Source: Acidimicrobiales bacterium
GTDB taxonomy: Bacteria; Actinomycetota; Acidimicrobiia; Acidimicrobiales; MedAcidi-G1
Length of the DNA stretch: 64,000 nucleotides
Assembly: GCA_016845305.1 (NCBI GenBank)
Contig: JAERSW010000012.1
Location: 62,001-126,000 of the forward strand
Direction: 5' to 3'
The notes below the pieces were generated by a model that was not told the DNA's origin, did not search any database, and saw only the letters and a program-made list of their open reading frames with translations. Of this stretch, positions 56,383-64,000 are shown piece after piece (positions within the stretch are counted from its first letter, which is position 1; every line of letters begins with the position of its first letter). The position numbers and the translations under genes were made by a program.

Positions 56383-57233
56383 GTGGCCCCTGACGAGATC
56401 GACGACCCGCGTCCCGACGTCCCGGACGACGTCGAGCCGGATGCCGTCGAGTCGGACGATGCCGGGCCGGACGACGTGGGGCTGGTCGAGGAGTCGGAAC
56501 CGACGATGCTCTCGTCGGCGGACCTCCTGGCCCGGGCCACCGGCGAGCCGGAGGATCGTGGCGCCCGGGAGGGGGAGGCCGACGGGGACGGGGCCCCCGA
56601 CGAGGAGGCCGATGACCCGTGGGAGGACCCGTCGTCGGGCCTGGAGGCCATGCCGGTCTTCCGGGGCGATCGACGTCGGATCCCCCGTCCGCGACGGCCG
56701 GCCGGCCCTCGCGTCGCCGCACCCCGACCATCCGGGTCTCCCGCACCGGCGAGCGGCTACCGCGTCCGCCGGGTCCGTCGCCTGGTTCGCCACATCGAGC
56801 CGTGGTCGGTCCTGAAGGTCAGCCTGGTCTTCTACCTGTGCGTCTGGGGCCTGCTGGTCATCGCCACCCGGATGCTGTGGAGCGCGGCCGACGAGGCGGG
56901 GACCATCGGCAAGGTGGAGTCGTTCATCGAGGAGCTGTTCGCCCTCGAGACGTTCGAGTTCGACACCGCCCAGATCTTCCGGATCTTCGTCCTCGGTGGC
57001 CTGGTGCTGGTGGTGGGAGGCATCGGGGTCACCGTGGTCCTGGTCGTGCTGTTCAACCTGATCAGCGACCTGACCGGCGGCGTGCGCTTCACCATGGTCG
57101 AGGAGGAGACGGCGGTCCGCCAGCGGCGGCTCCGACGGGGAGACGTCGTCGTGTCGCCCGACGCTGGTCGGCCGACGGGCCCATCGACGAGTAGTGAGGC
57201 CTCTCCCGGCGCCGATACCGTTTCCGAGGCTCC

Positions 57234-57243
<10 letters not shown>
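56383..57243 (+). CDS. DUF3566 domain membrane protein
   Basis: Equivalent by position and domain to Rv0007 of M. tuberculosis (gyrA - DUF3566 - tRNA-Ile). The first 110 residues are acidic, Pro-rich and likely disordered; a basic stretch (about 95-140) follows. Two membrane segments lie at about 145-165 and 196-222 with a helical loop between them, and a cytoplasmic end follows. The GTG is 8 bases after TAGACT. The last codons and the TAG stop (57241-57243) lie inside the tRNA-Ile gene. The function is unknown. Confidence 0.85.
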
Positions 57244-57307
<64 letters not shown>

Positions 57308-57312
57308 CGTCC

Positions 57313-57450
57313 ATGCACGCCATCCGACGAGCCCTGGCCGCGGTGGGCGTGGCCGCCGCCGTGGCGGCCGCCCTGCGGATCCGCGGTGGCGAGGGCATTC
57401 CCCGCCGATCCGGTGGCTGGCGTCCGCTCGCCGGCCCGGAACGACGATGA
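57313..57450 (+). CDS. Possible 45-aa membrane peptide after tRNA-Ile
   Basis: An ATG 5 bases after the tRNA opens a 45-residue frame: a short basic start, an Ala/Val-rich hydrophobic segment (about residues 7-20), then an Arg/Gly-rich tail ending P-L-A-G-P-E-R-R. Small peptides of this shape occur near gyrA-tRNA-Ile in other actinobacteria. There is no clear ribosome site, so it could be chance. Confidence 0.3.
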   Translation: MHAIRRALAAVGVAAAVAAALRIRGGEGIPRRSGGWRPLAGPERR

Positions 57451-57469
57451 AGCCGGACGTGTTCGGCCC

Positions 57470-58492
57470 GTGACCTGCGTCGCCGTCCTCGGGGCGGGCG
57501 CCGTGGGCGCCCGCGTGGCCCGTCGGCTCCTGTCGTCGGACGCCGTCGACCGGATCGTGCTGCGCGACGTGGAGCCCGATCGCCTGGCCGGGGCGTCGCG
57601 GGCCCTGGGATCACGGGTGGTGGTCGAACACGCCCCGTTCCCCGGAGGCCTCGAGGCCGACCTGGTGGTGGTGGCGTCGCCCCGGGGGACCCAGGTCGAG
57701 GCCACCGCGGCCGCCATCGAGGCCGGTCGTCCCGCCGTGCTCGTCGGCGACGGCCTGGCCGAGACGGTCGCCGTCCTGCGCCTCGCCGACGACGCGGAAC
57801 GGGCTGGCGTCCCGGTCGCCGTGGGAGCCGGCTTCGGTCCGGGCCTCTCGTGCGTCCTGGCCGTGCACGCCGCGTCCTGGTTCGACGAGGTGGACGAGGT
57901 CCACGTGGCCAAGGCCGGGACCGGTGGGCCGGCCTGCGCCCTGGTCCACCACCGGGCCCTCAGCCGCCGCTCCTATGACTGGCGGGGCGGCGACTGGAAG
58001 GGTGGTGACGGTGGGAGCTGGGTCCGTCGTCCCGGGGGATCGGGACGGGATCTGTTCTGGTTCCCCGATCCCGTGGGGCCGCGGGACTGCTACCGGGCGG
58101 CCCTACCCGACCCGGTCCTGTTGCACCACGCCCTGCCCGAGGTGGAGCGGATCACGGCCCGGATGGCGGCGACCCGGCGCGACCGGCTCACCGCCCCCCT
58201 GCCCATGCTCTCGCCGCCCCACACCGAGGGCGGGACGGGTGCGATCCGGGTGGAGGTCCGGGGTCGACGGGGGGATGCCAGCGACGTCGCCGTGCTGGGG
58301 GCGACGGAACGGCCTGCGGTCGCCGCGGCGACCGTGGCGGCCACCACCGTCGAGTGGATCCTGTCCGGCCGCCACCTGGTGCGGGGCATGGCCGGGCTCG
58401 GCGAGATGGTCGAGCCGGTGGGCTTCCTGCACGACCTGGCCGGGCGGGGCCTCGAGGCGCAGGTGTTCGAAGGGGAGCGGGCCCTCAGCTGA
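57470..58492 (+). CDS. Rossmann-fold dehydrogenase-like protein (saccharopine-dehydrogenase type)
   Basis: The start is GTG 57470. Reading further upstream crosses the tRNA and is not protein-like. The NAD(P)-binding motif V-A-V-L-G-A-G-A-V-G-A-R-V-A is at residues 4-17, followed by an acidic residue after the second strand (L-R-D-V-E-P). The C-terminal part is mixed and includes a Gly/Trp-rich patch (D-W-R-G-G-D-W-K-G-G) and a metal-like H-H-A-L-P. It is 340 aa long. The fold resembles saccharopine dehydrogenase/homospermidine synthase relatives of unknown substrate. Confidence 0.7.
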   Translation: MTCVAVLGAGAVGARVARRLLSSDAVDRIVLRDVEPDRLAGASRALGSRVVVEHAPFPGGLEADLVVVASPRGTQVEATAAAIEAGRPAVLVGDGLAETVAVLRLADDAERAGVPVAVGAGFGPGLSCVLAVHAASWFDEVDEVHVAKAGTGGPACALVHHRALSRRSYDWRGGDWKGGDGGSWVRRPGGSGRDLFWFPDPVGPRDCYRAALPDPVLLHHALPEVERITARMAATRRDRLTAPLPMLSPPHTEGGTGAIRVEVRGRRGDASDVAVLGATERPAVAAATVAATTVEWILSGRHLVRGMAGLGEMVEPVGFLHDLAGRGLEAQVFEGERALS

Positions 58493-58542
58493 CGGTTGGC
58501 TCCCCGATGGGGCGGGTCCGATGGGGAGGGTGCTCCGACGGG

Positions 58543-59358
58543 TCAGCGACCGACGAGGTCCAGGACCTGGCCGGCCAGGGCGGCGTTGGTGGCCAGGGCA
58601 TCGCCACCCTCGGCGGTGACCCGGCCCGACAGGTCGGTGAACACGCCGCCCGCCTCGGGGAGGATGGTCAGCATCGGGGCCACGTCCCACCGGTTCACGA
58701 TCGGATCGACCATGGCATCGGCCCGACCCGTGGCCACCAGGACGTATCCGTAGGCGTCGCCCCACGTCCGGATCACGGCACCCCGTCCCACGAAGGCGTC
58801 GAGGCGGTCGGCGGACGGCCAGTAGTCGACCCCGCTGGTCACGATGCACGCGCCGTGGAGGTCGGTCCGGTCCGAGACGCGGGTCGGCTCGCCGTCCACG
58901 AAGCAGCCGAGGCCCCTCCCGGCCCACACGCACTCGTCGAGGCCGGGGACGTTGATGACCCCGACGGCGGGACCGTGCTCGTCCTCGAGGGCGACCAGGT
59001 TGGCGTAGAGCGGTACGCCGTGGACGAACGACTGGGTGCCGTCGATCGGATCGAGGATCCATGTCCGGCCCGTGGTGCCGTCGGTGTCGGCCTCCTCCTC
59101 GCCGATCACGGCGTCACCGGGGTGGGCGGCCGAGATCCGCTCCCGGAGGAGTCGCTCGGCGCCCCGGTCGGCTGCGGTGACCGGCGTCCCGTCGTCCTTT
59201 CCCTCCACGTGGAGGCCGGGGTTCCGGAAGAGCTCCAGGGTCAGCGCACCGGCCTCCCGGGCGATCTCCACGGCGAACGCCACGTCCGCCGGGTCGGCCG
59301 GGGGAGGACCGTCGGAACCCCCGGTCCGGGACGCCTCGGCTGCCGGGTCGGTGGACAT
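58543..59358 (-). CDS. Inositol-monophosphatase family enzyme, possibly histidinol-phosphatase (HisN type)
   Basis: A magnesium-dependent phosphatase. The metal-site motifs G-E-E-E (near residue 85), W-I-L-D-P-I-D-G-T (near 98) and W-D-V-A-P-M (near 222) are complete. Its length of 271 aa is normal. HisN-type histidinol phosphatases of actinobacteria share this family, but inositol-phosphate or PAP phosphatases look similar, so the substrate is open. The ATG is exactly 6 bases after TAGGCT, so a leaderless mRNA is likely. Confidence 0.87.
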   Translation of the reverse strand: MSTDPAAEASRTGGSDGPPPADPADVAFAVEIAREAGALTLELFRNPGLHVEGKDDGTPVTAADRGAERLLRERISAAHPGDAVIGEEEADTDGTTGRTWILDPIDGTQSFVHGVPLYANLVALEDEHGPAVGVINVPGLDECVWAGRGLGCFVDGEPTRVSDRTDLHGACIVTSGVDYWPSADRLDAFVGRGAVIRTWGDAYGYVLVATGRADAMVDPIVNRWDVAPMLTILPEAGGVFTDLSGRVTAEGGDALATNAALAGQVLDLVGR

Positions 59359-59364
59359 GGCCGG

Positions 59365-59374
59365 AGCCTAGGGT
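59365..59374. promoter_or_regulatory. Overlapping divergent -10 elements
   Basis: The 10 bases AGCCTAGGGT hold TAGGCT on the minus strand (for the phosphatase, 6 bases from its ATG) and TAGGGT on the plus strand (for the protease). The two share the central TA. Confidence 0.45.
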
Positions 59375-59408
59375 GGGTCTCGCCGGTGACGAGCAGACGG
59401 GAGGTCCG

Positions 59409-62400
59409 GTGCAGCCACCGACCCGCCTCTCCGTGAGGCCTCCCCGTGAGGGACGCCTCCCCGTGAGGGACGCGGCGCCGGCCGTCCGCCGACTCCGGTT
59501 CGCGCTACTGGTCCTCATGGCGGCGTCGGCCGTCCTCTTCGGTCTGGGCGTCGACCCGGCCCGGGCCGACGTCGTGGGGACCGGGTACGCCGAGGCCGAC
59601 CTGGTGGACCTGCAGTGGGCCACCGACCACCTCGGCTACGACACGCCGGCCGAGCTCCAGAAGGTCGGCGTCGGGGTCGTCGACTTCATCCTGCAGATCT
59701 CCGGACGGACCGAGCCCGAGTGCGACCTCGGCCTGGATGCCCAACTCGATCCCTACGGACCGCACCGCTTCGCCACCACGTGGGCGGGGACCGACCTCGC
59801 CGTGCTGGACCGGGTGGTCGACCACTACTGCGTCAGCCGCGAGCAGGCGCAGTCCTTCGGGGCGACGATCCTGGCCTTCTTCGCCGGCCTGGAGGCCGGT
59901 CGGAACGGGACGGAGGCCGAGCGCCTCCCGCTGGCCGACGTGGTTCCTCCGGCGGGGACGAACTCGCCGGAGGCGTCCGGAAACGGCGATCGGACGGTGC
60001 TCCTGGACGAGCCTCCGCCGGACGACCACCGCGTCGTCGCGTACTCCCACGCCGGAGCCGGGTCGTTCCGGGTGATGGCCCGGGACCTGTCCGGCGAGGA
60101 GGTGGAGGTCGTGGTGGACCGGACGGGCACCGCCTCCGGACGGGTCCTGGTGGACGATCCCGGCTCGATGGCCGCACTGGAGGTGGTGGCCGACGGCGAG
60201 TGGACGCTGTCGTTCGCGCCCATCGCGTCACGGCCCGACGTCGGTGTCGACGGCTTCACGTTGGCGACCGGCGACGACGTACTGCTCGTCCCGACGGACC
60301 TCCGGGGGCAGGCCCTGCGCTACCGGAACGTGGGACCGGGGACCATGGTGGCCCGGGTCCGCGGCTTCGACGGTGGCACCCCCGTGGAGGTGGCCGCGGC
60401 CGGGGGTGGCCGGGTGAGCCGACTCCGCCTTCCCACCGGCGCCCGGATCCTCGAGGTGGAAGCGACGGGCGAGTGGGGCCTGGTCGACGGGGACCTCCTG
60501 CCCCCCGGTCGTCCTCTCGACCTGGAGATCGAGGCCCGGGACGCCGCGGTGGACGTCTCGTGGACCGCCCCGGTCAGCGGCGGCTCGCCCATCACGGGCT
60601 TTCGGGTCGAGCACCTCGAGGTCTCGGCGGGGGGCGGGGATGCCGCGTGGACCCCGACCGAGGTGGCGGGCTCGGTCCGGGGGGTGACGGTCGACGGGCT
60701 GCGGAACGGCGTGGCCCACCGCTTCCGGGTCCGGGCGGTCAACGCGGTCGGCTCGGGCCTCTGGTCGACGGTCGCCTCGGCGGCGCCCATGGCCGCCGTC
60801 GAGGTGGTCGAGGCCGACGGCCTGGCCGCCACCGCCGGAGATCGGCTCGTCCACCTCTCCTGGAGCGGCACGGACGACGCGGCGTCGTACTCCCTCGTCT
60901 ACTTCGACGAGACCAGGGTGCTGTCGGGCACCGCGGTCATCCGGGGTGCCACGGCGGGGCGTCGTCCGATGTCCGTGCCCCCGTCGGTGTGGGCGCTGCG
61001 ATCGGCCCACCGGCTGGCGGGCGTCCGCCTGCCCACCATCGTGGGCGGCGACAAGGTCCCGGCCGGCGACCGGACCCACGTGGTCGCCCTGCTGGGGGTC
61101 GGCCAGCCCGACGCCTTCCAGGCCCACTACTGCGGGGGCACGCTGATCGCCCCCCGTTGGGTGCTGACCGCCGCCCACTGCATCGCCGACAAGGCGATCG
61201 ACGAGGTCGAGGTGGTGGCCGGCGTGGCCGACCTCGACGAGGTGGTGGCCGACGACCGGATGGGGGTGGTGGCCCTCCACGTCCACGAGGCGTACGACGC
61301 CGACCGGATCCTGCACGACGTCGGCCTGGTGGAGTTGGCCGCCGATGTCGAAGGCACCCCGATCCCCTGGCAGGAGGACGGCGACCTCCCGGTGGCCGGA
61401 ACCTCGGTCGAGGTGTCGGGCTGGGGCGCGGTGACGGCCGACAGCGAGCAGTACGAGACGACCCTGAAGGCGTCGACCGGACGGGTCCTGGGCGGGCCGG
61501 GCGAGGACTACTGCGGAAGCTGGCGGGGCTTCCGCTCCGGCGACGAACTCTGCGTCGGGGGACCGGCCGGCGTCGGGGCCTGCGGCGGGGACAGCGGCGG
61601 ACCGGTCACCGCGGACCTGGGGATGCTGCGGGTGGTCGGCGTGACGTCCTACGGGCTGTCCGGGGCCTGTGCCGATCCCACGTATCCGAACGTGGCCAGC
61701 CGGGTGAGCGGCCATGCGGACTGGATCGAGGCTCGGGTGGGCGACCCGTGGCGGACCGTGGAGGACCTCGCCGGGTCGAGCCACACGGTGGACGGGCTGG
61801 TGAACGGACGGACGTACACGTTCCACGTCACGCCGGTCGATGCCATGGGACGGAGCCTGGGGCCGATGCAGGTCACCGTGTCCCCGGTGGGGCCGCCGGC
61901 CGCCCCGACGAGCCTGCAGGGTCGGGGCGGCAACGGGGTGGCCGTCCTGTCGTGGGAGGCGGCGTACTCGGCGGCCGACGATCCGGTGGTCGACCACGTG
62001 GTCCAGTACTCGGCCGACGGGGTCACGTGGACGACCGTCGACGACGGGACGACCACCGGGGCCGGTCTGACGGTGACCGGCCTGGCCAACGAGTCGACCC
62101 TCGACTTTCGGGTGATGGCGGTCAACGGACGAGGAACGGGGCCGGCCTCGGCACCGGTCACGGTGGTGATCGGCCAGCCGGACGCGCCCACCGGCCTGGT
62201 GGTGGTCACCGGCGACGGCACGGTGCGGCTCTCCTGGGCGGCGCCGACCGACGACGGGGGATCCCCGGTCCTCGGCTACGTGGTGGAGCGTCGGGTGGAC
62301 GGCGGGTGGGTCGTCGTGGTCGACGAGACGTCGACGGACCCGGCGACGCTGGTCACCGGCCTTCCCAACGGCGCCAGCGAGGACTTCCGGGTCGCCGCGG

Positions 62401-63020
62401 TCACCGCCGTGGGCCGGGGCCCGACCGGGGAGGTGGTGACCGCGGTGGTCGGCCGCCCCGATCCGGTCACCGGCCTGACGGCCGTCGTCGGGGACGGGGA
62501 GGTGGCCCTCACGTGGACGCCGACGGCCCACGACGGCGGCTCGCCGGTGGTCGACCACCGGATCGAGTACTCGACCGAGGACGGGTCGACCTGGGATCGG
62601 GTCGAGGGAGAGGTCGGGACGGCTACCGGGACGACCGTGTACGGGCTCCGGAACGGGACGGCGTACCGCTTCCGGGTGGCGGTGGTGACGGCCATCGGCA
62701 CCAGCAGGGCCCGCTCGGTGGGGGCCACCCCGGCCACGGTGCCCGGACGGGCGACCGGTCTGATGGTGGTCGGGGAAGAGTCGAGCCTGGTGTTCAGTTG
62801 GCAGCGACCATCGGACGGCGGGTCGCCGATCACCCTGGTCCGGGTCGACCTGGCGCAGGCCGGGATCGACGGGTGGCAGTCGTTCGAGGCGGGGTCGGCG
62901 ACCACCACGGCCCGCATCGGAGGCCTGGTGTCGGGCGAGGAGTACCTGGTCCGGGTCACCTACGTGAACGCGCGCGGTGACGGCGAGCCGTCCGACGTGC
63001 TGCGGGTGCTGGTCCGATGA
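59409..63020 (+). CDS. Secreted chymotrypsin-like (S1) serine protease with fibronectin type III domains
   Basis: The GTG at 59409 has GGAGGT 4 bases upstream; GTG 59373 and GTG 59463 are alternatives. The signal peptide ends near A-R-A. An unrecognised N-terminal domain (residues about 45-360) leads to an FnIII domain (about 366-464). A second FnIII domain starts near 471 but is interrupted by an S1 protease domain (about 544-775) and resumes near 783. Four more FnIII domains follow, to the end at 1203. The protease has the I-V-G-G start at 544, His590 (T-A-A-H-C), Asp637 and Ser729 (C-G-G-D-S-G-G-P). The residue at the trypsin specificity position is Gly, not Asp, so cleavage after Lys/Arg is unlikely. 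Activation probably needs cutting before I-V-G-G. Confidence 0.9.
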   Translation: MQPPTRLSVRPPREGRLPVRDAAPAVRRLRFALLVLMAASAVLFGLGVDPARADVVGTGYAEADLVDLQWATDHLGYDTPAELQKVGVGVVDFILQISGRTEPECDLGLDAQLDPYGPHRFATTWAGTDLAVLDRVVDHYCVSREQAQSFGATILAFFAGLEAGRNGTEAERLPLADVVPPAGTNSPEASGNGDRTVLLDEPPPDDHRVVAYSHAGAGSFRVMARDLSGEEVEVVVDRTGTASGRVLVDDPGSMAALEVVADGEWTLSFAPIASRPDVGVDGFTLATGDDVLLVPTDLRGQALRYRNVGPGTMVARVRGFDGGTPVEVAAAGGGRVSRLRLPTGARILEVEATGEWGLVDGDLLPPGRPLDLEIEARDAAVDVSWTAPVSGGSPITGFRVEHLEVSAGGGDAAWTPTEVAGSVRGVTVDGLRNGVAHRFRVRAVNAVGSGLWSTVASAAPMAAVEVVEADGLAATAGDRLVHLSWSGTDDAASYSLVYFDETRVLSGTAVIRGATAGRRPMSVPPSVWALRSAHRLAGVRLPTIVGGDKVPAGDRTHVVALLGVGQPDAFQAHYCGGTLIAPRWVLTAAHCIADKAIDEVEVVAGVADLDEVVADDRMGVVALHVHEAYDADRILHDVGLVELAADVEGTPIPWQEDGDLPVAGTSVEVSGWGAVTADSEQYETTLKASTGRVLGGPGEDYCGSWRGFRSGDELCVGGPAGVGACGGDSGGPVTADLGMLRVVGVTSYGLSGACADPTYPNVASRVSGHADWIEARVGDPWRTVEDLAGSSHTVDGLVNGRTYTFHVTPVDAMGRSLGPMQVTVSPVGPPAAPTSLQGRGGNGVAVLSWEAAYSAADDPVVDHVVQYSADGVTWTTVDDGTTTGAGLTVTGLANESTLDFRVMAVNGRGTGPASAPVTVVIGQPDAPTGLVVVTGDGTVRLSWAAPTDDGGSPVLGYVVERRVDGGWVVVVDETSTDPATLVTGLPNGASEDFRVAAVTAVGRGPTGEVVTAVVGRPDPVTGLTAVVGDGEVALTWTPTAHDGGSPVVDHRIEYSTEDGSTWDRVEGEVGTATGTTVYGLRNGTAYRFRVAVVTAIGTSRARSVGATPATVPGRATGLMVVGEESSLVFSWQRPSDGGSPITLVRVDLAQAGIDGWQSFEAGSATTTARIGGLVSGEEYLVRVTYVNARGDGEPSDVLRVLVR

Positions 63021-63210
63021 GCGGGTCGATCCACCCCGGATCCGCGGAACGCCACCATGCTGGCCCCGATGGGGTGGTGGTGATGGTCCGAGGCGGCGCC
63101 AGAATGGCCGACCCGACGGTGGTGGACGCCGTCGGGACGCGCCGGCTCCGTCGAGCAGGCAGCATGGACCTCCCGACTCCTCCCGACGCGCCCCGAGGGG
63201 CGACCAGCTG

Positions 63211-64000
63211 ATGGCCAAGAACAACTACCTCCACATGAAGCTCCGCGAGAGCCGTGAGGAGATCGCGCGCCTGAAGGAGGAGCTCGAGGCCTCGGAGCAG
63301 GCGTCGCAGGAACGCGAGCGGGAGACCGCCGGCAAGGCGGCCGAGCAGATCGAACGCGAGCAGGAGACGGCCCGGGTCGAGCGGGCCCGGGTCCTCGAGC
63401 AGTTGGAGTCCGCCGAAGCCGACCGTGAGAAGGTGGCCACGCAGCTCCAGGAGGTCGAGGAGCGTCAGAAGCAGGAACGAGAGCGGCACCAGACGCGGAC
63501 CCGGGTGCTGGTGGCGGGGTCGGTGGTCCTGACCGGCGTCGTTCTCGCCCTGGTCTCCGGGGTGTTCGGAAGCGACCCCGAGGTGGTCGTAGTGCCGACC
63601 ACGGTTCCGGCGACCTCGGCACCGGACACCGCTCCGTCCACCACGGTGGACGCCGCGCCCTCCACGTCGACGGCGACCACGGTGGTGCCGTCCACCACCG
63701 AGCCGTCGGGGACCGTTCCCACGACGGTGCCGTCGACCACCACCGAGCCGGTGCGAACCACCACCTCGCTGGTGCCGAGCGTGACGACCACGACGACCTT
63801 GGAGCCGACCCTGCCCGTGGACCCGGATGCCGAGGAGCCGGCTCCGGAGATCGACGAGGAGGCGGTGCTGACCGACGACTACGCCTGGTGGGAGACCAGC
63901 GAGCGGGTCCAGGTCCTCCAGATCGTGCTGGGCATGGACGCCGACTGGACGTACGGCCCGTCGACCTACGACCGACACCTCCAAGCGTTGATCGACCGGC
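63211..64000 (+). CDS. Coiled-coil membrane protein with Thr-rich linker, cut by window edge
   Basis: An ATG at 63211 with GAGGGG about 10 bases upstream; 263 codons are visible and no stop. Residues about 8-95 are a heptad-like coiled coil rich in Glu, Arg and Gln. A transmembrane helix (about 97-117, L-V-A-G-S-V-V-L-T-G-V-V) is followed by an extracellular Thr/Pro/Ser linker (to about 200) and an acidic stretch. The visible end (R-V-Q-V-L-Q-I-V-L-G-M-D, then Y-G-P-S-T) resembles the start of a peptidoglycan-binding-1 repeat. That suggests a cytoplasmic coiled coil tied to the cell wall; this is inference. Confidence 0.75.
   Translation, partial: MAKNNYLHMKLRESREEIARLKEELEASEQASQERERETAGKAAEQIEREQETARVERARVLEQLESAEADREKVATQLQEVEERQKQERERHQTRTRVLVAGSVVLTGVVLALVSGVFGSDPEVVVVPTTVPATSAPDTAPSTTVDAAPSTSTATTVVPSTTEPSGTVPTTVPSTTTEPVRTTTSLVPSVTTTTTLEPTLPVDPDAEEPAPEIDEEAVLTDDYAWWETSERVQVLQIVLGMDADWTYGPSTYDRHLQALIDR

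Noticed and set aside
58500-58528. CTCCCC / GGGGAG repeat between convergent genes as a terminator
   Set aside because: A 6-base stem with a 17-base loop in GC-rich DNA is expected by chance.

Overview
The window is about 70% G+C and has the gene content of an actinobacterial chromosome around its replication origin. The order cca - DUF6049 - trxB - trxA - CwlM-like - parB - parA - rsmG - jag - yidC - yidD - rnpA - rpmH - dnaA - dnaN - recF - DUF721 - gyrB - gyrA - DUF3566 - tRNA-Ile matches the mycobacterial/streptomycete origin region. The fused branched-chain-amino-acid-type ABC transporter and the lack of MurJ and SigM at their usual mycobacterial places suggest a deep actinobacterial lineage such as Acidimicrobiia. 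That assignment is inference, because there is no rRNA here.

Layout. Positions 1-17063 are all on the minus strand: five exported or membrane proteins in tight operon spacing, dominated by one gene for a secreted protein of about 4316 residues, with a hydrolase lipoprotein, two other lipoproteins and a small membrane protein. Positions 17181-24990 (plus) hold a CoA ligase, an acyl-CoA dehydrogenase behind a TetR-like palindrome, and two large transporter fusions (MFS-LivF and LivH-LivM-LivG). Positions 25027-29843 (minus) carry MscS, a small membrane protein, DnaB and the rpsF-ssb-rpsR-rplI ribosomal/replication operon. Positions 30056-33852 (minus) carry panB, a DUF5318 protein, the CCA-adding enzyme and a histone-deacetylase-family hydrolase.

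Positions 33945-40618 (plus) hold a GNAT protein, a DUF6049 protein, DegV, a membrane protein, TrxB, TrxA and a degenerate CwlM-like amidase. Positions 40650-46417 (minus) hold ParB, ParA, two parS sites, RsmG, KhpB, YidC, YidD, RnpA and RpmH, mostly with 4-base start/stop overlaps. The origin proper lies around dnaA: DnaA-box-like sites cluster both upstream of dnaA and between dnaA and dnaN. Positions 46998-57307 (plus) carry dnaA, dnaN, recF, DUF721/DciA, gyrB, gyrA, a TadE-like protein, a DUF3566 protein and tRNA-Ile. After these come a Rossmann-fold protein, an inositol-phosphatase-family enzyme, a secreted S1 protease with fibronectin domains, and the start of a coiled-coil membrane protein cut by the window edge.

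How the parts work together: the right half is the replication, segregation, RNA-processing and membrane-insertion core. The left end and the far right are cell-surface functions with Thr-rich linkers. Several genes start 6-8 bases after a TANNNT -10 hexamer, so leaderless mRNAs appear common. The most unusual points are the giant surface protein with seven copies of an unrecognised two-cysteine module, an S1 protease that interrupts a fibronectin domain, the transporter fusions, a 12-codon ORF chained between parA and parB, and a gene whose stop codon lies inside a tRNA.
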